A stretch of 64,000 nucleotides of DNA from a bacterium (lineage in GTDB: Bacteria > SZUA-79 > Acidulodesulfobacterales > Acidulodesulfobacteraceae). Position numbers and translations under genes: made by a program. Location: assembly GCA_021784835.1 (NCBI GenBank), contig JAJYHI010000061.1, positions 1 to 64,000 of the forward strand, written 5' to 3'. Numbering within the stretch: position 1 is the stretch's first letter; each line of letters begins with the position of its first letter. Positions 46,730 to 56,495 of the stretch are shown one piece after another. The notes under the pieces are model-generated. The model did not search any database, was not told the origin of the DNA, and saw only the letters and a program-made list of their open reading frames with translations.

Positions 46730-47455
46730 TTAAGAGTCCGCAATTATCGTGCCTATTAATTCTCCGCTTGCGACTTTCAATAAATTGCCCGGAACAAGCA
46801 GATTAAAAACCACGATAGGAAGCATATTGTCCATGCATAAAGAAATTGAAGTAGAATCCATAACCTTCAAGTTTTTATTTAAAACGTCTATATACGAAAG
46901 CCTTTCGAATTTTATTGCTTCTCGGTTTTTTAGAGGGTCGGCGTCAAAAACGCCTTCTATCCTTGTCGCTTTAAATATAACGTCGGCGTGAATTTCCATC
47001 GCCCTCAGCGATGCCGCGGTGTCGGTAGTAAAATAAGGATTGCCCGTTCCGGCGGCAAATATAACGACTCGTTTTTTCTCCAGATGTCTTAACGCCCTTC
47101 GCCTGATATAAGGCTCGGCAACCTGCTGCATGGCTATGGCCGTTTGAACTCGCGATATAACCCCGTTATCCTCTAAGCTTGCCTGCAAGGCAAGGGCATT
47201 AATAACAGTCGCAAGCATACCCATATAATCTCCCTGCGTGCGTTCAATGCCCAGCCCCTTGGACGACGACCCGAATCCCCTGAAAATATTGCCGCCTCCT
47301 ATAACGACGGCAACCTCGGCTCCGGCTTCGGTTACGGATTTTATCTCCCGCGAAACAAAATTTATAACGGCGGGGTCTATGCCGCATTTGCTTTCGCCGG
47401 CCAATGCTTCTCCGCTAACCTTAAGCAATATTCTTTTATATTTGAGCCCCGGCAC
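46730..47455 (-). CDS. pyrH: UMP kinase
   Basis: Hexameric amino-acid-kinase-fold UMP kinase (UMP to UDP), typically GTP-activated and UTP-inhibited. It is 241 residues. It begins with [13 protein letters not shown] (8-20), then [11 protein letters not shown], and later [19 protein letters not shown] and [12 protein letters not shown]. It starts one base after the tsf stop, in the conserved order rpsB-tsf-pyrH-frr. Confidence 0.97.
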   Translation of the reverse strand: MPGLKYKRILLKVSGEALAGESKCGIDPAVINFVSREIKSVTEAGAEVAVVIGGGNIFRGFGSSSKGLGIERTQGDYMGMLATVINALALQASLEDNGVISRVQTAIAMQQVAEPYIRRRALRHLEKKRVVIFAAGTGNPYFTTDTAASLRAMEIHADVIFKATRIEGVFDADPLKNREAIKFERLSYIDVLNKNLKVMDSTSISLCMDNMLPIVVFNLLVPGNLLKVASGELIGTIIADS

Positions 47456-47456
47456 C

Positions 47457-48062
47457 CTACTCCCCTAACTGGTATCTTACGAATCTTTTTAATATTATAT
47501 TTTCTCCAAGCTTTGCGACCTCGCCGTCTATAACGGCGGATATGTTTTTGGACGGGTCTTTTATGAAAGGCTGCTCTAAAAGACAGACGTCCTGATAATA
47601 TTTTTCGAGTTTTCCGTCGATTATCTTTTCCTTTACGGCTTGAGGCTTATCCATGGAGGCAAGCTGTTCCCTGTAAATCTCCTTTTCTTTTGCTATAATT
47701 TCCGGCGGAACCGCTTCTCTTTTAACGTAAATAGGATTTGAAGCGGCTATATGCATGGCTATATTTTTTGCAAGTTCTTGAAATTCGGTCGTTCTTGCGA
47801 CAAAATCCGTTTCGCAGTTTATTTCCAACAAAACCCCTATTCTTCCGCCGGCATGGATATAGGAATGGATTAAGCCTTCTTTCGCCTCTCTGCTGGCTTT
47901 TTTTTGCGCCTTGGCCAGACCTTTTTTTCTTAATATCTCGACGGCTTTATCTAAATCGCCGCCGGTTTCCGTAAGGGCGTTTTTGCAATCCACGAAGCCG
48001 GCCGCCGTCACGGAGCGAAGGTTTTTAACTTGCTCTGCCGTTATAATTACTGATTTTTCCAA
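47457..48062 (-). CDS. tsf: Elongation factor Ts (short form)
   Basis: Guanine nucleotide exchange factor for EF-Tu. It is 201 residues, shorter than the 283-residue E. coli protein, as in several deltaproteobacterial and thermophile lineages. It has the N-terminal UBA-like module (about 5-50, [19 protein letters not shown]) and the core with the exchange motif [11 protein letters not shown]. The second half of the core (the dimerisation and coiled-coil region of E. coli EF-Ts) is reduced. It follows rpsB after 35 bases. Confidence 0.96.
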   Translation of the reverse strand: MEKSVIITAEQVKNLRSVTAAGFVDCKNALTETGGDLDKAVEILRKKGLAKAQKKASREAKEGLIHSYIHAGGRIGVLLEINCETDFVARTTEFQELAKNIAMHIAASNPIYVKREAVPPEIIAKEKEIYREQLASMDKPQAVKEKIIDGKLEKYYQDVCLLEQPFIKDPSKNISAVIDGEVAKLGENIILKRFVRYQLGE

Positions 48063-48097
48063 TTATTTTCCTCCGGTATGTAAAATTTTATTTACGG

Positions 48098-48919
48098 TTA
48101 GATAGATATATCCGATTCTTCGCCGCTCTGCCCGGAAACATCGGGAACTATTTGGCCGGCGGCGGCAAAAGTTTCTTCGGTAATGCTCGTTTCGGGAACT
48201 GCGCCCGTTTTGCCCAATCCCGATTTTTCCATGCGAATATTTACTCCTTCTATAATGGCATCGGCCATCGTGCTTAAGATCAGCTTTATCGCTCTTATTG
48301 CGTCATCGTTTCCCGGAATAAGATAATCTACCATATCCGGGTCGGCGTTCGTGTCGGCAACGCCTATAATAGGAATGCCGAGCCTTCTTGACTCCTGAGC
48401 CGCGATTATCTCATGGTGCACATCGACTATAAAAACGGCGTCCGGAATTCTATCTAAGTCTCTTACCCCGTTAAGAACTTTTTGGAGTTTAATTATTTCT
48501 TTTTCCATTTTCGCCATTTCTTTTTTTGTAAACTTGGAAAATTCTTCCGATTCTTTAAGGGACTCAAGTTCTTTTAATCTTTTGATGGAAATCTTAATGG
48601 TCGCAAAATTGGTAATCATTCCGCCGAGCCATCTTTCGTTTACGTAAGGCATGCCGCATCTTTTTGCCTCTTCTACTACGATAGAATTTGCCTGTTTTTT
48701 CGTGCCGATAATAAGGACTGTTTTGCCTTCCCTGCCCATCTCCGAGAGCTTGTCGTAAGCCGCCGCTATATAAGGCAGCGATTTTTGAAGGTCGATTATG
48801 TGCACCCCGTTTCTTGCCCCGTAAATATAGGGTTTCATTTTGGGATTCCACCTTTTGGTCTGATGTCCGAAATGGACTCCTGCTTCCAATAACTGTTTGA
48901 TTGTAACGTTAAACGGCAT
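48098..48919 (-). CDS. rpsB: 30S ribosomal protein S2
   Basis: Small-subunit protein S2. It is 273 residues from the ATG at 48919. AAAAGGAG stands ahead of this ATG, and MPFNVTIKQLLEAGVHFGHQ is the expected N-terminus, so the longer upstream frame is rejected. RWNPKMKPYIYGARNGVHIIDL and the later GMPYVNERWLGGMITNF are diagnostic. An Asp/Glu/Ser/Gly-rich extension (about 230-273) goes beyond the conserved core. It opens the operon to dxr and is preceded by a hairpin leader that may allow autoregulation. Confidence 0.97.
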   Translation of the reverse strand: MPFNVTIKQLLEAGVHFGHQTKRWNPKMKPYIYGARNGVHIIDLQKSLPYIAAAYDKLSEMGREGKTVLIIGTKKQANSIVVEEAKRCGMPYVNERWLGGMITNFATIKISIKRLKELESLKESEEFSKFTKKEMAKMEKEIIKLQKVLNGVRDLDRIPDAVFIVDVHHEIIAAQESRRLGIPIIGVADTNADPDMVDYLIPGNDDAIRAIKLILSTMADAIIEGVNIRMEKSGLGKTGAVPETSITEETFAAAGQIVPDVSGQSGEESDISI

Positions 48920-49005
48920 TTTTAATCTCCTTTTGTGCTTTTTTCTCCCCGCCGCAGGTAACAGCTTCAAGCACAAATTACTACGACGGGTACGATTTGG
49001 TTAAA
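48920..49005 (-). promoter_or_regulatory. Candidate S2 (rpsB) leader RNA
   Basis: On the minus strand TTTGTGCTT (48977-48969) and AAGCACAAA (48940-48932) form a perfect 9-bp stem. It encloses a G-rich segment with CTGTTACC and GCGGCGGGGAG. The distal arm ends about two bases from the AGGAG ribosome site. A TATAAT at 49017-49012 would start transcription near 49005. Position and shape recall the t44-type rpsB leaders through which S2 represses its own translation in proteobacteria. Sequence homology to t44 was not tested. Confidence 0.5.
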
Positions 49006-49053
49006 TGTTATATTATAATACGCTAAGCTTATTTTTTTATCATTTTTATACAT

Positions 49054-49761
49054 TTATTGCAAGAAAATTATTTTATAGAGAAAATTAAAAATATTATTAT
49101 ACCCGTTAACGGAAATTCTTTTTAATTCATAAGAATTGTCTCCAACGCCTATTTTGCCTCTTACCGTGGTAAACGCTCCCAGATAACCGGCTTTTTTAAC
49201 GGCCCTCATAACGTCGGCGTTATATGCTCCGAACGGATAAGAAAAAAAATCTATACTCGTTTCAAGTATGCTTTCAAGATAAGCCTTGGAAGCTATCAGT
49301 TCGCCTATTAAAACGCCTTCTTCCAATCCGTCCAAATAATAGTGGTTGATTCCGTGGGAGCCGATAAAAAATCCTTCGTTAAACATTGATTTAATTTCGC
49401 TTTTATTCAAAAAATCTTCGGGAACGCTTTCTCTTTCATCCGATACGGCATTTTTTTTTCCGATGAAACCGGTGCTGATAAATATCAGCGAAGAAAAACC
49501 GGCTTCTTTTAATACCGGATACGCGTTTAAATAATTATTCTCGTAGCCGTCGTCGAAAGTAATCAATAAAGGCTTGCGCGCCGGCGGTTTATGGCCTTTG
49601 ACGAACGCTAAAACATCTTTAGGCGTTACGGTTTTATAACCTAAGAACCTTAACAGGAGCATCTGTCTTTTAAACTGCTTTGGCGTAACATAAAGGCCTT
49701 TATACACCGCATTTTTTTTTGGATAATCTATTTTGTGGTAATACAGGACGGGAATTTTCAT
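49054..49761 (-). CDS. NodB-type polysaccharide deacetylase
   Basis: A 235-residue CE4 deacetylase. The catalytic segment LLITFDDGYENNYLNAYP carries the first aspartate pair. GSHGINHYYLD supplies the metal-binding histidines (GSHGxNHxxL), and FSYPFGAYN is the third motif. No clear signal peptide is present, so it may be cytoplasmic or exported by another route. A Tyr/Lys-rich N-terminus, IPVLYYHKIDYP, is typical of PgaB- or IcaB-like domains. It follows argJ after about 19 bases and could be co-transcribed with secA and argJ. The substrate is unknown. Confidence 0.87.
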   Translation of the reverse strand: MKIPVLYYHKIDYPKKNAVYKGLYVTPKQFKRQMLLLRFLGYKTVTPKDVLAFVKGHKPPARKPLLITFDDGYENNYLNAYPVLKEAGFSSLIFISTGFIGKKNAVSDERESVPEDFLNKSEIKSMFNEGFFIGSHGINHYYLDGLEEGVLIGELIASKAYLESILETSIDFFSYPFGAYNADVMRAVKKAGYLGAFTTVRGKIGVGDNSYELKRISVNGYNNIFNFLYKIIFLQ

Positions 49762-49780
49762 AAATTCTTTAGGAAAAATG

Positions 49781-50980
49781 CTAACTCCTGTATGAAGCGT
49801 TTATATCTATGTATTTTTTGGTCAGATTGCAGGTCAAAACCGTCCATTCGCTTTTTCCGCATTTTAAATCTATTTTCAAATCTATTTCTTTGGGAAACAA
49901 AAGGGTTTTCTCCGCCGTCTTGCTTAACTCCTTAGAAGCGGTTGAATTTTCCGCAATTATTTTACCGTTTATATAGATATCTATTTTTTCGGGTTTCATC
50001 CTGACGGACGACCTTCCGACAGCCGCCATTATTCTCCCCCAGTTTAAATCCTGCCCCGTAATCATGGTTTTAAAAAGCGGGGAATTTGCCACCGTCATGG
50101 CGGCTTTCTTTGCGGCGGATTCGGTATAGGCGTTCTTAACCGTAATTTTTATAAGTTTTGTAGCTCCTTCTCCGTCTTTTACTATCATCTTTGCAAGTTC
50201 GAAACATATTTCGAAAAGAGCTTTTTTGACGATATTATAATTTGCGGCGGATTCTTTAATTAAGGGACTCTTTAGCCCCCGTAAACCGTAAACGGAATCC
50301 GGATAAAAAAATGCGGCGGTATCGTTGGTAGAGGTGTCTCCGTCAACCGTTATGGAATTAAACGACTTTTCGACGCATTCCCCGAACATTTTATCGGCGG
50401 TTTCCTTCTTTAAGGGTATGTCCGAAAATATAAAAGCAAGCATGGTGGCCATATCAGGCATTATCATGCCGGAACCTTTTGCGGTTCCTATTATTTTATA
50501 TTTTACGCCGTCCAGCAAAACATCTTTGGACGCCGTCTTGGAAAAAGTGTCCGTGGTCATTATGGATTTCGAAAAATCTTCAAATCCGCCGTTTTTTGCC
50601 GATTTAACCAATTCGGGAACGGCACCTGCTATTAACGGAACATTCAGTCTTTCGCCTATGACGCCCGTGGAACATATAAAGATATTCTCGGAATTAATAC
50701 CGGTTTCTTTTGAAACCGATTCTACGACCTTTCGGGCATCGGTTATCCCGTATTTTCCGTTGCAGGCGTTTGCGTTTCCGGAATTTACGATTAAAGCTTT
50801 GATAATATTTTTGGACCGGCTTTTAGAAATTATGACCGGGGCGGCCTTCACCTTATTTTTGGTAAAAACCGCGCTGACGCGCAAAGGCATATCGGATATC
50901 ATTAGCCCGATATCTAAATCTTTATTCTTTTTTAATCCGCAGGATTTACCAGAAAATAAAAAATTATTGATTTTTTCCAT
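49781..50980 (-). CDS. argJ: Bifunctional glutamate N-acetyltransferase / amino-acid acetyltransferase ArgJ
   Basis: Transfers acetyl groups between N-acetylornithine and glutamate in the cyclic arginine pathway, and may also use acetyl-CoA. It is 399 residues. The self-cleavage site is Ala178-Thr179 in PDMATML, where Thr179 becomes the nucleophile of the beta chain. IVNSGNANACNG (64-75) and ITVDGDTSTNDT are conserved blocks. The start lies 17 bases inside the 3' end of secA. Whether it is mono- or bifunctional cannot be read from the sequence. An ArgA-like gene is found about 6 kb away. Confidence 0.95.
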   Translation of the reverse strand: MEKINNFLFSGKSCGLKKNKDLDIGLMISDMPLRVSAVFTKNKVKAAPVIISKSRSKNIIKALIVNSGNANACNGKYGITDARKVVESVSKETGINSENIFICSTGVIGERLNVPLIAGAVPELVKSAKNGGFEDFSKSIMTTDTFSKTASKDVLLDGVKYKIIGTAKGSGMIMPDMATMLAFIFSDIPLKKETADKMFGECVEKSFNSITVDGDTSTNDTAAFFYPDSVYGLRGLKSPLIKESAANYNIVKKALFEICFELAKMIVKDGEGATKLIKITVKNAYTESAAKKAAMTVANSPLFKTMITGQDLNWGRIMAAVGRSSVRMKPEKIDIYINGKIIAENSTASKELSKTAEKTLLFPKEIDLKIDLKCGKSEWTVLTCNLTKKYIDINASYRS

Positions 50981-53636
50981 GGCAGTTTTTATATTTCTTG
51001 CCGCTGCCGCAAGGGCAAGGCTCGTTCCTTCCTATTTTTTTAGGTTTTACGATAGGTTTTTGTTTTTCGCCCGTTTCGGCATTTATTTCGTTATGAGTTA
51101 ATACGATATCCTCGGAATAAAGCCCTGCGCCCGCGAATATATCGTTTGCGCCCATGCTTTCCTCGAACTGAACGGTCATAATGGAATTTAACGCTTCTTC
51201 TTTCATTCTGAATTGCATATTTATAAATAAACCGTATGCTTCTTTTTGATATTCTATTAAAGGATTTACCTGCGCATAGCCTCTTAATCCTATGCCTTCC
51301 TTTAGCGCTTCCAAGGATGTCAGCGCATCCTTCCACAGGCTGTCTACGGCCTGCAGATACAAAGCCTTTAATATGTTGACCCGCTCTTCCTTAGGAAAAG
51401 ATTCTGTTTTAGCATATACGGCTTTTTTAATTAAATCGGAAACCATATTTAAAAAACCGCTCCTCGGCATTTTCTTAAGCGCGGCGAGCAGTTCGTCTTT
51501 TTTTACGGCGGAACCGGCGGTTTTGCCTTCCTTGCCTTCTTCCATTTTAGAATCTGTAACCGTAGCTAAATTAAACGACTCCGGCGGCATCGATAAGAAA
51601 TCTATGGATAAATTTACTTTTGCCACCTCCAAAAAACCTTCCATGTCCCAATTTTCGCTATGGGATTTTTCCGGAATATAGTCTTCGAAATAAGATTCTG
51701 TGAGGGATTTTACGTCAAAATCTATCTCTTCGTAAATTTCGGAAAGCTCATCTATTTGCAGGATTCTTCTCCTGTAAGAATATATAAGCTCTCTTTGTTT
51801 GTTCATAACATTGTCGTAATCTATGAGATTTTTTCTTATATCGAAATTATGCCCTTCCACCTTTTTCTGCGCATTTTCTATGGCCTTGGAAATCATGCCG
51901 TGTTCTATCGCCTGTCCGTCTTTTAATCCTAATCTTTCGAGAAACGGCGCAAGCCTTTCCGAGCCGAATATTCTCATGAGGTCGTCTTCTAAAGACACGT
52001 AGAACCTTGAAGAACCGACGTCGCCCTGCCTTCCGGACCTTCCCCTCAACTGATTGTCTATGCGCCTCGATTCGTGCCTTTCCGTTCCTATAACGTGAAG
52101 CCCCCCAAGTTCGACCACCCCCTCTCCAAGCACGATATCGGTGCCTCTTCCGGCCATGTTCGTCGATATGGTTACGGATTTTTTCTGTCCGGCTCCGCTT
52201 ATAATCTGCGCTTCTTTTGCATGATTTTTTGCGTTAAGGACGGAGTGCGGAATTCCTTTTTTCTTTAAAATGCCGCTTAGCCTTTCGGATTTTTCTACCG
52301 AAACGGTTCCAACCAGAACGGGCTGCCCCGCATTATATTTTTCGATTATTTCCTGCGCTACGGCGTTAAATTTTTCGGGTTCGGTCGCAAAGACCAAATC
52401 CGTGAAATCTTTTCTTATCATAGGCTTATTGGTCGGTATGACGTTTACGTCGAGATTGTATATTTTTTTAAATTCCTCGGCTTCGGTATCGGCGGTGCCG
52501 GTCATGCCCGCAAGCTTGTTATACATCCTGAAAAAATTTTGAAAAGTTACCGTGGCTAAGGTTTGGTTTTCCCCCTCTACGTTAAGGCGCTCTTTTGCTT
52601 CAAGCGCCTGATGAAGCCCTTCCCCGTAACGCCTGCCGTTCATAAGCCGTCCGGTAAATTCATCGACGATAACGACCTGATTGTCCTGCACCAAGTAATC
52701 CACGTCCCTGAAATAACAGGCGTGCGCCCTTAAAGACTGGTTGACGGCATGAAGCGCGTCCAGATGCCTCGGGTCGTAAATATTTTTTATATTCAGGGTT
52801 TTTTCGACCTTTTCGATGCCTTCTTCCGTCAATATCGCAGTCTTAAGTTTTTCGTCGACAGTGTAATCCGCGTCTTTTTTCAAAAAACCCACGGCATTGT
52901 CGGCTTTATAGTATAACTCGGTGGTTTCGTCCGACTCGCCGGAAATAATAAGAGGGGTCCTCGCTTCGTCTATCAGCACGGAATCCACTTCGTCAATTAT
53001 GGCATAATTTAATTCTTTCTGGACATAGTCGTCTAAAGAAAATTTCATATTGTCCCTAAGGTAATCGAAGCCGAATTCGTTATTGGTGCCGTACGTAACG
53101 TCGCAATTATAGGCTTTTTTTCTTTCGGCATCGTCTAGCTCGTTGGTTATGACGCCTACGGAAAGACCTAAGAGTTCATAAGCCTTGCCCATCCAAGCGG
53201 AATCCCTTTTTGCGAGATAATCGTTTACGGTAATAACGTGCACGCCTCTTCCCGTTAAACTGTTAAGGTAAACCGGCATAACCGCTACGAGGGTTTTTCC
53301 TTCTCCGGTCGCCATTTCGGCAATCTTTCCGGAATGCAGAACCATGCCTCCTATAAGCTGGACATCGAACGGACGCATATTTAAGGCTCTTTTAATTCCT
53401 TCTCTTGCGGCGGCGAAGGCGTCGGGAAGCAAATCGTTCAATCTTTTGTCCTGCTCGTTTGTTGGAAGCCCTTTTACGTCTTCCCTGAACTTGGCCGTCA
53501 TTTCTTTAAGTCCGCCGTCCGTAAAATTTGCGTATTTTTCTTCCAGGGAATTAATTTTGGCGACTAAAGGCTTTAGTCTGGAAAGTTCTCTTTGATTGCT
53601 TGTTCCCAATATGCTTTTTAATAATTTAACGACCAA
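50964..53636 (-). CDS. secA: Preprotein translocase ATPase SecA
   Basis: Motor of Sec-dependent export. It is 890 residues. NBD1 has Walker A MATGEGKTLVAV and the DEVDS box. A preprotein cross-linking domain, NBD2 (TNMAGRGTDIVLG) and the helical scaffold/wing domains follow. The C-terminal SEC-C zinc motif is CPCGSGKKYKNCHG, the standard SecB/lipid-interacting tail. A Lys/Gly/Glu-rich loop near residue 710 is longer than in E. coli. The stop overlaps the argJ start by 17 bases. Confidence 0.97.
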   Translation of the reverse strand: MVVKLLKSILGTSNQRELSRLKPLVAKINSLEEKYANFTDGGLKEMTAKFREDVKGLPTNEQDKRLNDLLPDAFAAAREGIKRALNMRPFDVQLIGGMVLHSGKIAEMATGEGKTLVAVMPVYLNSLTGRGVHVITVNDYLAKRDSAWMGKAYELLGLSVGVITNELDDAERKKAYNCDVTYGTNNEFGFDYLRDNMKFSLDDYVQKELNYAIIDEVDSVLIDEARTPLIISGESDETTELYYKADNAVGFLKKDADYTVDEKLKTAILTEEGIEKVEKTLNIKNIYDPRHLDALHAVNQSLRAHACYFRDVDYLVQDNQVVIVDEFTGRLMNGRRYGEGLHQALEAKERLNVEGENQTLATVTFQNFFRMYNKLAGMTGTADTEAEEFKKIYNLDVNVIPTNKPMIRKDFTDLVFATEPEKFNAVAQEIIEKYNAGQPVLVGTVSVEKSERLSGILKKKGIPHSVLNAKNHAKEAQIISGAGQKKSVTISTNMAGRGTDIVLGEGVVELGGLHVIGTERHESRRIDNQLRGRSGRQGDVGSSRFYVSLEDDLMRIFGSERLAPFLERLGLKDGQAIEHGMISKAIENAQKKVEGHNFDIRKNLIDYDNVMNKQRELIYSYRRRILQIDELSEIYEEIDFDVKSLTESYFEDYIPEKSHSENWDMEGFLEVAKVNLSIDFLSMPPESFNLATVTDSKMEEGKEGKTAGSAVKKDELLAALKKMPRSGFLNMVSDLIKKAVYAKTESFPKEERVNILKALYLQAVDSLWKDALTSLEALKEGIGLRGYAQVNPLIEYQKEAYGLFINMQFRMKEEALNSIMTVQFEESMGANDIFAGAGLYSEDIVLTHNEINAETGEKQKPIVKPKKIGRNEPCPCGSGKKYKNCHGKNQ

Positions 53637-53688
53637 TGGAATACGCTCCGCTAATTTTATATTTAATATTATTATTTATAATATATTT

Positions 53689-55095
53689 TTATTTGCCTGA
53701 AACCCTAACGTTTTCAAATAAAATGGACGGCGAACCGGTAGAGCCGAAATAGCGTATATCGTCGGCAATTTTTGCCGCGCCGTTAAACAGTTCCATCAGG
53801 TTTCCGCTCAATACTATGCCTTTTACGGGAAAACCTATCCTGCCTTTATCTATATAAAAACCCGAAGCTCCGAGCGAAAACTCTCCGGTATAAGGCTTTG
53901 CCATATGAAGCCCCATAAGTTCGTTTATATAGAGCCCTTCTTTCATGGAACTTATTATGTCTATGAGCATCGTATCGCCGTTTTTTATAAAAAAATTGGT
54001 CGAACCGACGTCGGGCGGAAGCGTAAAAGACCGGCCGGAAGAGTTTCCCGTAGATTTTACTCCGAATCTGTTTGCGTATTCTATATCGTAGAGAAAGGAT
54101 TTTACGACTCCGGAAGCGCATAGAACCTTTTTTTGCATATCGACCCCTTCTCCGTCGAATACGTCGGAGTATGTTCCTCCGTATAAAAGTCCGTCGTCGA
54201 TAATATCTATTTTGTCGGAAAAAACCTTTTTTTCCAATTTTCCTTCCAGCAGGGATTTTTTCTTAAATACGTTATTTGAGTAAAAGGATTGTTTTAATAT
54301 GCTAAGAAGTTCGGACGAAGTAAAATTATCGAATATTACGTCGTAATTCCCGCTTGCAGCCGCGCCTGCCCCAAGCTGGTCCACCCCCTTTTTTGCCGCA
54401 TTCATAGCCGTTTTTTTAAACTTTAACGCTCCGAAGCTATGGGCAAAATCGAAATCTGAGCCTGAGCCGGTATCGGCGCCGTTCCGCGAAGCGACCGATA
54501 AAAATATCTCGTAAAAAGTTTTTTTGGAAAGCCTGTCAAGCCCGTTGGAATTATAAAACCTTTTGGATATTAAAGTTTCGGAATAAGTAGGCTTATCGAC
54601 TTTATATATTTTTTTATCGTAAGAATAGGCGGTTTCCTCTAATTCTGCGAGATGGAGTTTTTTCTCTTCTATGCCTATGCTTTCGAAATCTCCGGAATAA
54701 ATACCTAATTTTTCCGGAGAAGTCGTAACCTGTCCGCTTTCTTCCTTTGCGGCAAAATCGAAATATTCGTTCTCGTCCATAAACTTTAGAAGAGAAGCGG
54801 CGTTATCCAAAGCATTTATGATTTTTTGCTCTTCGAGTCCGAGGCAGTAAGAAAAACTTACCTTTTTATTGCTGTACAGCCTTAAATTCAATCCCGATGT
54901 TTCGGCATTGGTAAAATTTGACACTTCGCCGTTTTCCGACTCCATCTTTAATACTTTTGAGTCAAATAAATAAGCCTCGAATTTTACCCCTTTCTTTGCG
55001 CAATAATCGTTTACCAGAGAAATTACGGCGTCAAAATTACCGCCTCCCCCCCGGTCTGCGGCTTCTTGAAATTTTTTTAAAACCTTCATCTGCAA
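53689..55095 (-). CDS. TldD/TldE (PmbA)-family metalloprotease subunit
   Basis: A 468-residue protein of the TldD/PmbA family, whose TldD-TldE heterodimer degrades unfolded peptides and matures some peptide products. It carries the N-terminal domain with NGEVSNFTNAETSGLNLRLY and the C-terminal half with GVDMQKKVLCASGVV and SSGRSFTLPPD. I see no HExxxH zinc motif, so it resembles the non-catalytic TldE/PmbA subunit. No tldD is in the window. The start is TTG at 55095 (AGGA five bases upstream), or an ATG two codons later. A terminator precedes it, so it is probably expressed independently of ppsR. Confidence 0.88.
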   Translation of the reverse strand: MQMKVLKKFQEAADRGGGGNFDAVISLVNDYCAKKGVKFEAYLFDSKVLKMESENGEVSNFTNAETSGLNLRLYSNKKVSFSYCLGLEEQKIINALDNAASLLKFMDENEYFDFAAKEESGQVTTSPEKLGIYSGDFESIGIEEKKLHLAELEETAYSYDKKIYKVDKPTYSETLISKRFYNSNGLDRLSKKTFYEIFLSVASRNGADTGSGSDFDFAHSFGALKFKKTAMNAAKKGVDQLGAGAAASGNYDVIFDNFTSSELLSILKQSFYSNNVFKKKSLLEGKLEKKVFSDKIDIIDDGLLYGGTYSDVFDGEGVDMQKKVLCASGVVKSFLYDIEYANRFGVKSTGNSSGRSFTLPPDVGSTNFFIKNGDTMLIDIISSMKEGLYINELMGLHMAKPYTGEFSLGASGFYIDKGRIGFPVKGIVLSGNLMELFNGAAKIADDIRYFGSTGSPSILFENVRVSGK

Positions 55096-55136
55096 TATAT
55101 TCCTTTTATTTAAAATTTTATAAATATAAAAAGTAT

Positions 55137-55183
55137 AAAAAGGCGGAAGCTGCGGCCGCCGTTTGACTTTGCAGCGCCTTTTT
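55137..55183 (-). terminator. Intrinsic terminator downstream of the PEP-synthase regulator
   Basis: On the minus strand AAAAAGGCGCTGC pairs with GCAGC plus GCCTTTTT around a bulge, followed by a T-rich tract. It starts about 9 bases after the stop of the regulator gene and lies 42 bases before the start of tldE/pmbA. Confidence 0.75.
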
Positions 55184-55191
55184 ATTTTAGT

Positions 55192-56016
55192 TTACTTGTT
55201 ATTAATGCGAGAGATTATATCGGCGGCAGCTTCCTCGATGGATTTCTCCGTAATATCTATAACGTAAGCGTTTAATCTGGAATATATTTCTTTTGAATGG
55301 TTCAGTTCTTTTTCGATGGATTCTTTAGATACATAATCCTGCGAAAGAGGAAGTCCCATTCTTTTCAGCCTTTCTTTTCTAAGATTGGAAATTCTGACCG
55401 GACTCGCTATCAAGCCGAATATTTTTTCTTTCGGCATGTTATAAGCCGTTTCGTCTATGCTTTGAGAGTCTATTATCGGAATATTGGCCGCTTTGAATCC
55501 CCTTTGCGCTAGAAACAGGCACAGCGGCGTTTTCGAAGTTCTGGAAATTCCAAGAATCAGCGCGTCGGAAGCCGGCATTTCGTCTGCCCTCTGTCCGTCG
55601 TCGTGTTTTACCGCATATTCCAATGCGTCTATCCTCTTGAAATATTCGTCGTTAATACGGTGAATCAATCCAGGTTTCCTCTCCGGGGACAGATTTAGAA
55701 TATTCGATATGGAATTTAAAACCGGACCTATGATATCGATTGAGACGATATCTTTTTCGGCGGATTCCTGAAGCATGATGTTTCTAAGCCCGTCTTCGAC
55801 TAAGGTAAAAATGACCAGCGCCCTTTTATCGGCCGCTTCGGTGATTATTTCTCTGATTTTTAATTCCGAATCGACTAAAAGAAATCTTTTTAAATGGACT
55901 TCGTATATCGAAAATTGGGAAATGGCGGCTCTTGCGACTTTCTCCGCGGTTTCTCCGGTTGAATCGGATACGACGAAAACATAGAATTCTTTATTCGGGT
56001 TGTTTTGCTTATTCAT
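55192..56016 (-). CDS. Pyruvate, water dikinase (PEP synthase) regulatory protein
   Basis: A 274-residue bifunctional ADP-dependent kinase / Pi-dependent pyrophosphorylase of the PpsR/DUF299 family. It inactivates PEP synthase by threonine phosphorylation and reverses this. VVSDSTGETAEKVARA is the conserved N-terminal block and LILGISRTSKTPLCLFLAQRG the P-loop-like block near residue 152. No ppsA or ppdK gene lies in the window, so the choice between PEP synthase and pyruvate phosphate dikinase as target is open. Upstream is a rhodanese gene 19 bases away. Confidence 0.93.
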   Translation of the reverse strand: MNKQNNPNKEFYVFVVSDSTGETAEKVARAAISQFSIYEVHLKRFLLVDSELKIREIITEAADKRALVIFTLVEDGLRNIMLQESAEKDIVSIDIIGPVLNSISNILNLSPERKPGLIHRINDEYFKRIDALEYAVKHDDGQRADEMPASDALILGISRTSKTPLCLFLAQRGFKAANIPIIDSQSIDETAYNMPKEKIFGLIASPVRISNLRKERLKRMGLPLSQDYVSKESIEKELNHSKEIYSRLNAYVIDITEKSIEEAAADIISRINNK

Positions 56017-56035
56017 TTTTATATTTTATTTAAAT

Positions 56036-56419
56036 TTAAATCTTAGTCTTGAATCCGTATTTTTTCCATGAATGCATGCCGCCTTTAAGGTTATAAACGT
56101 TATTGAACCCGTGCTTTTTAAGTATGGAGCAAGCCGAACGGCTTCTTGCGCCCGTATGGCAGACGGCGATAATTTCTTTATCTTTGCACGCTTCCATTTC
56201 TTTAATTTTTAACGGCAAAAGTTTAATGGGAATCAGTTTGGCATTTTCGATATGCCCTAAATTGCCTCTAAATTCTTTGGGCTCTCTTACGTCTATTATT
56301 TTAACGTTATTTTTTCCTTTATCATCCGATAATTTTTTAAGAACTTCTTCCGGAGTTATCTGTTCTATGTTTTCGCTTCCGTCTCCAAAGAAGCCTCCCA
56401 TTCTAAAAATATTAAACAT
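56036..56419 (-). CDS. Rhodanese-domain protein
   Basis: A 127-residue single-domain rhodanese. The active-site loop is VCHTGARSRSA with catalytic Cys87, and IIDVREPKEFRG is the CH2A-like block. A six-residue active-site loop is typical of sulfurtransferases. A Gly-rich N-terminal tail (MFNIFRMGGFFGDG) precedes the domain. It is 19 bases upstream of the PEP-synthase regulator and probably in its operon, although a functional link is not evident. The sulfur acceptor is unknown. Confidence 0.88.
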   Translation of the reverse strand: MFNIFRMGGFFGDGSENIEQITPEEVLKKLSDDKGKNNVKIIDVREPKEFRGNLGHIENAKLIPIKLLPLKIKEMEACKDKEIIAVCHTGARSRSACSILKKHGFNNVYNLKGGMHSWKKYGFKTKI

Positions 56420-56495
56420 GCTGAGTATTTCCCCCTTTTTGTAAGAATTTTCATGCTAAGTCTTTATTCATTATAATACAAAGTTCCGGCTTTGT

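Noticed and set aside
50325..51101. 258-codon plus-strand frame
   Set aside because: It is antisense to argJ and the end of secA, with no ribosome site or known domain.
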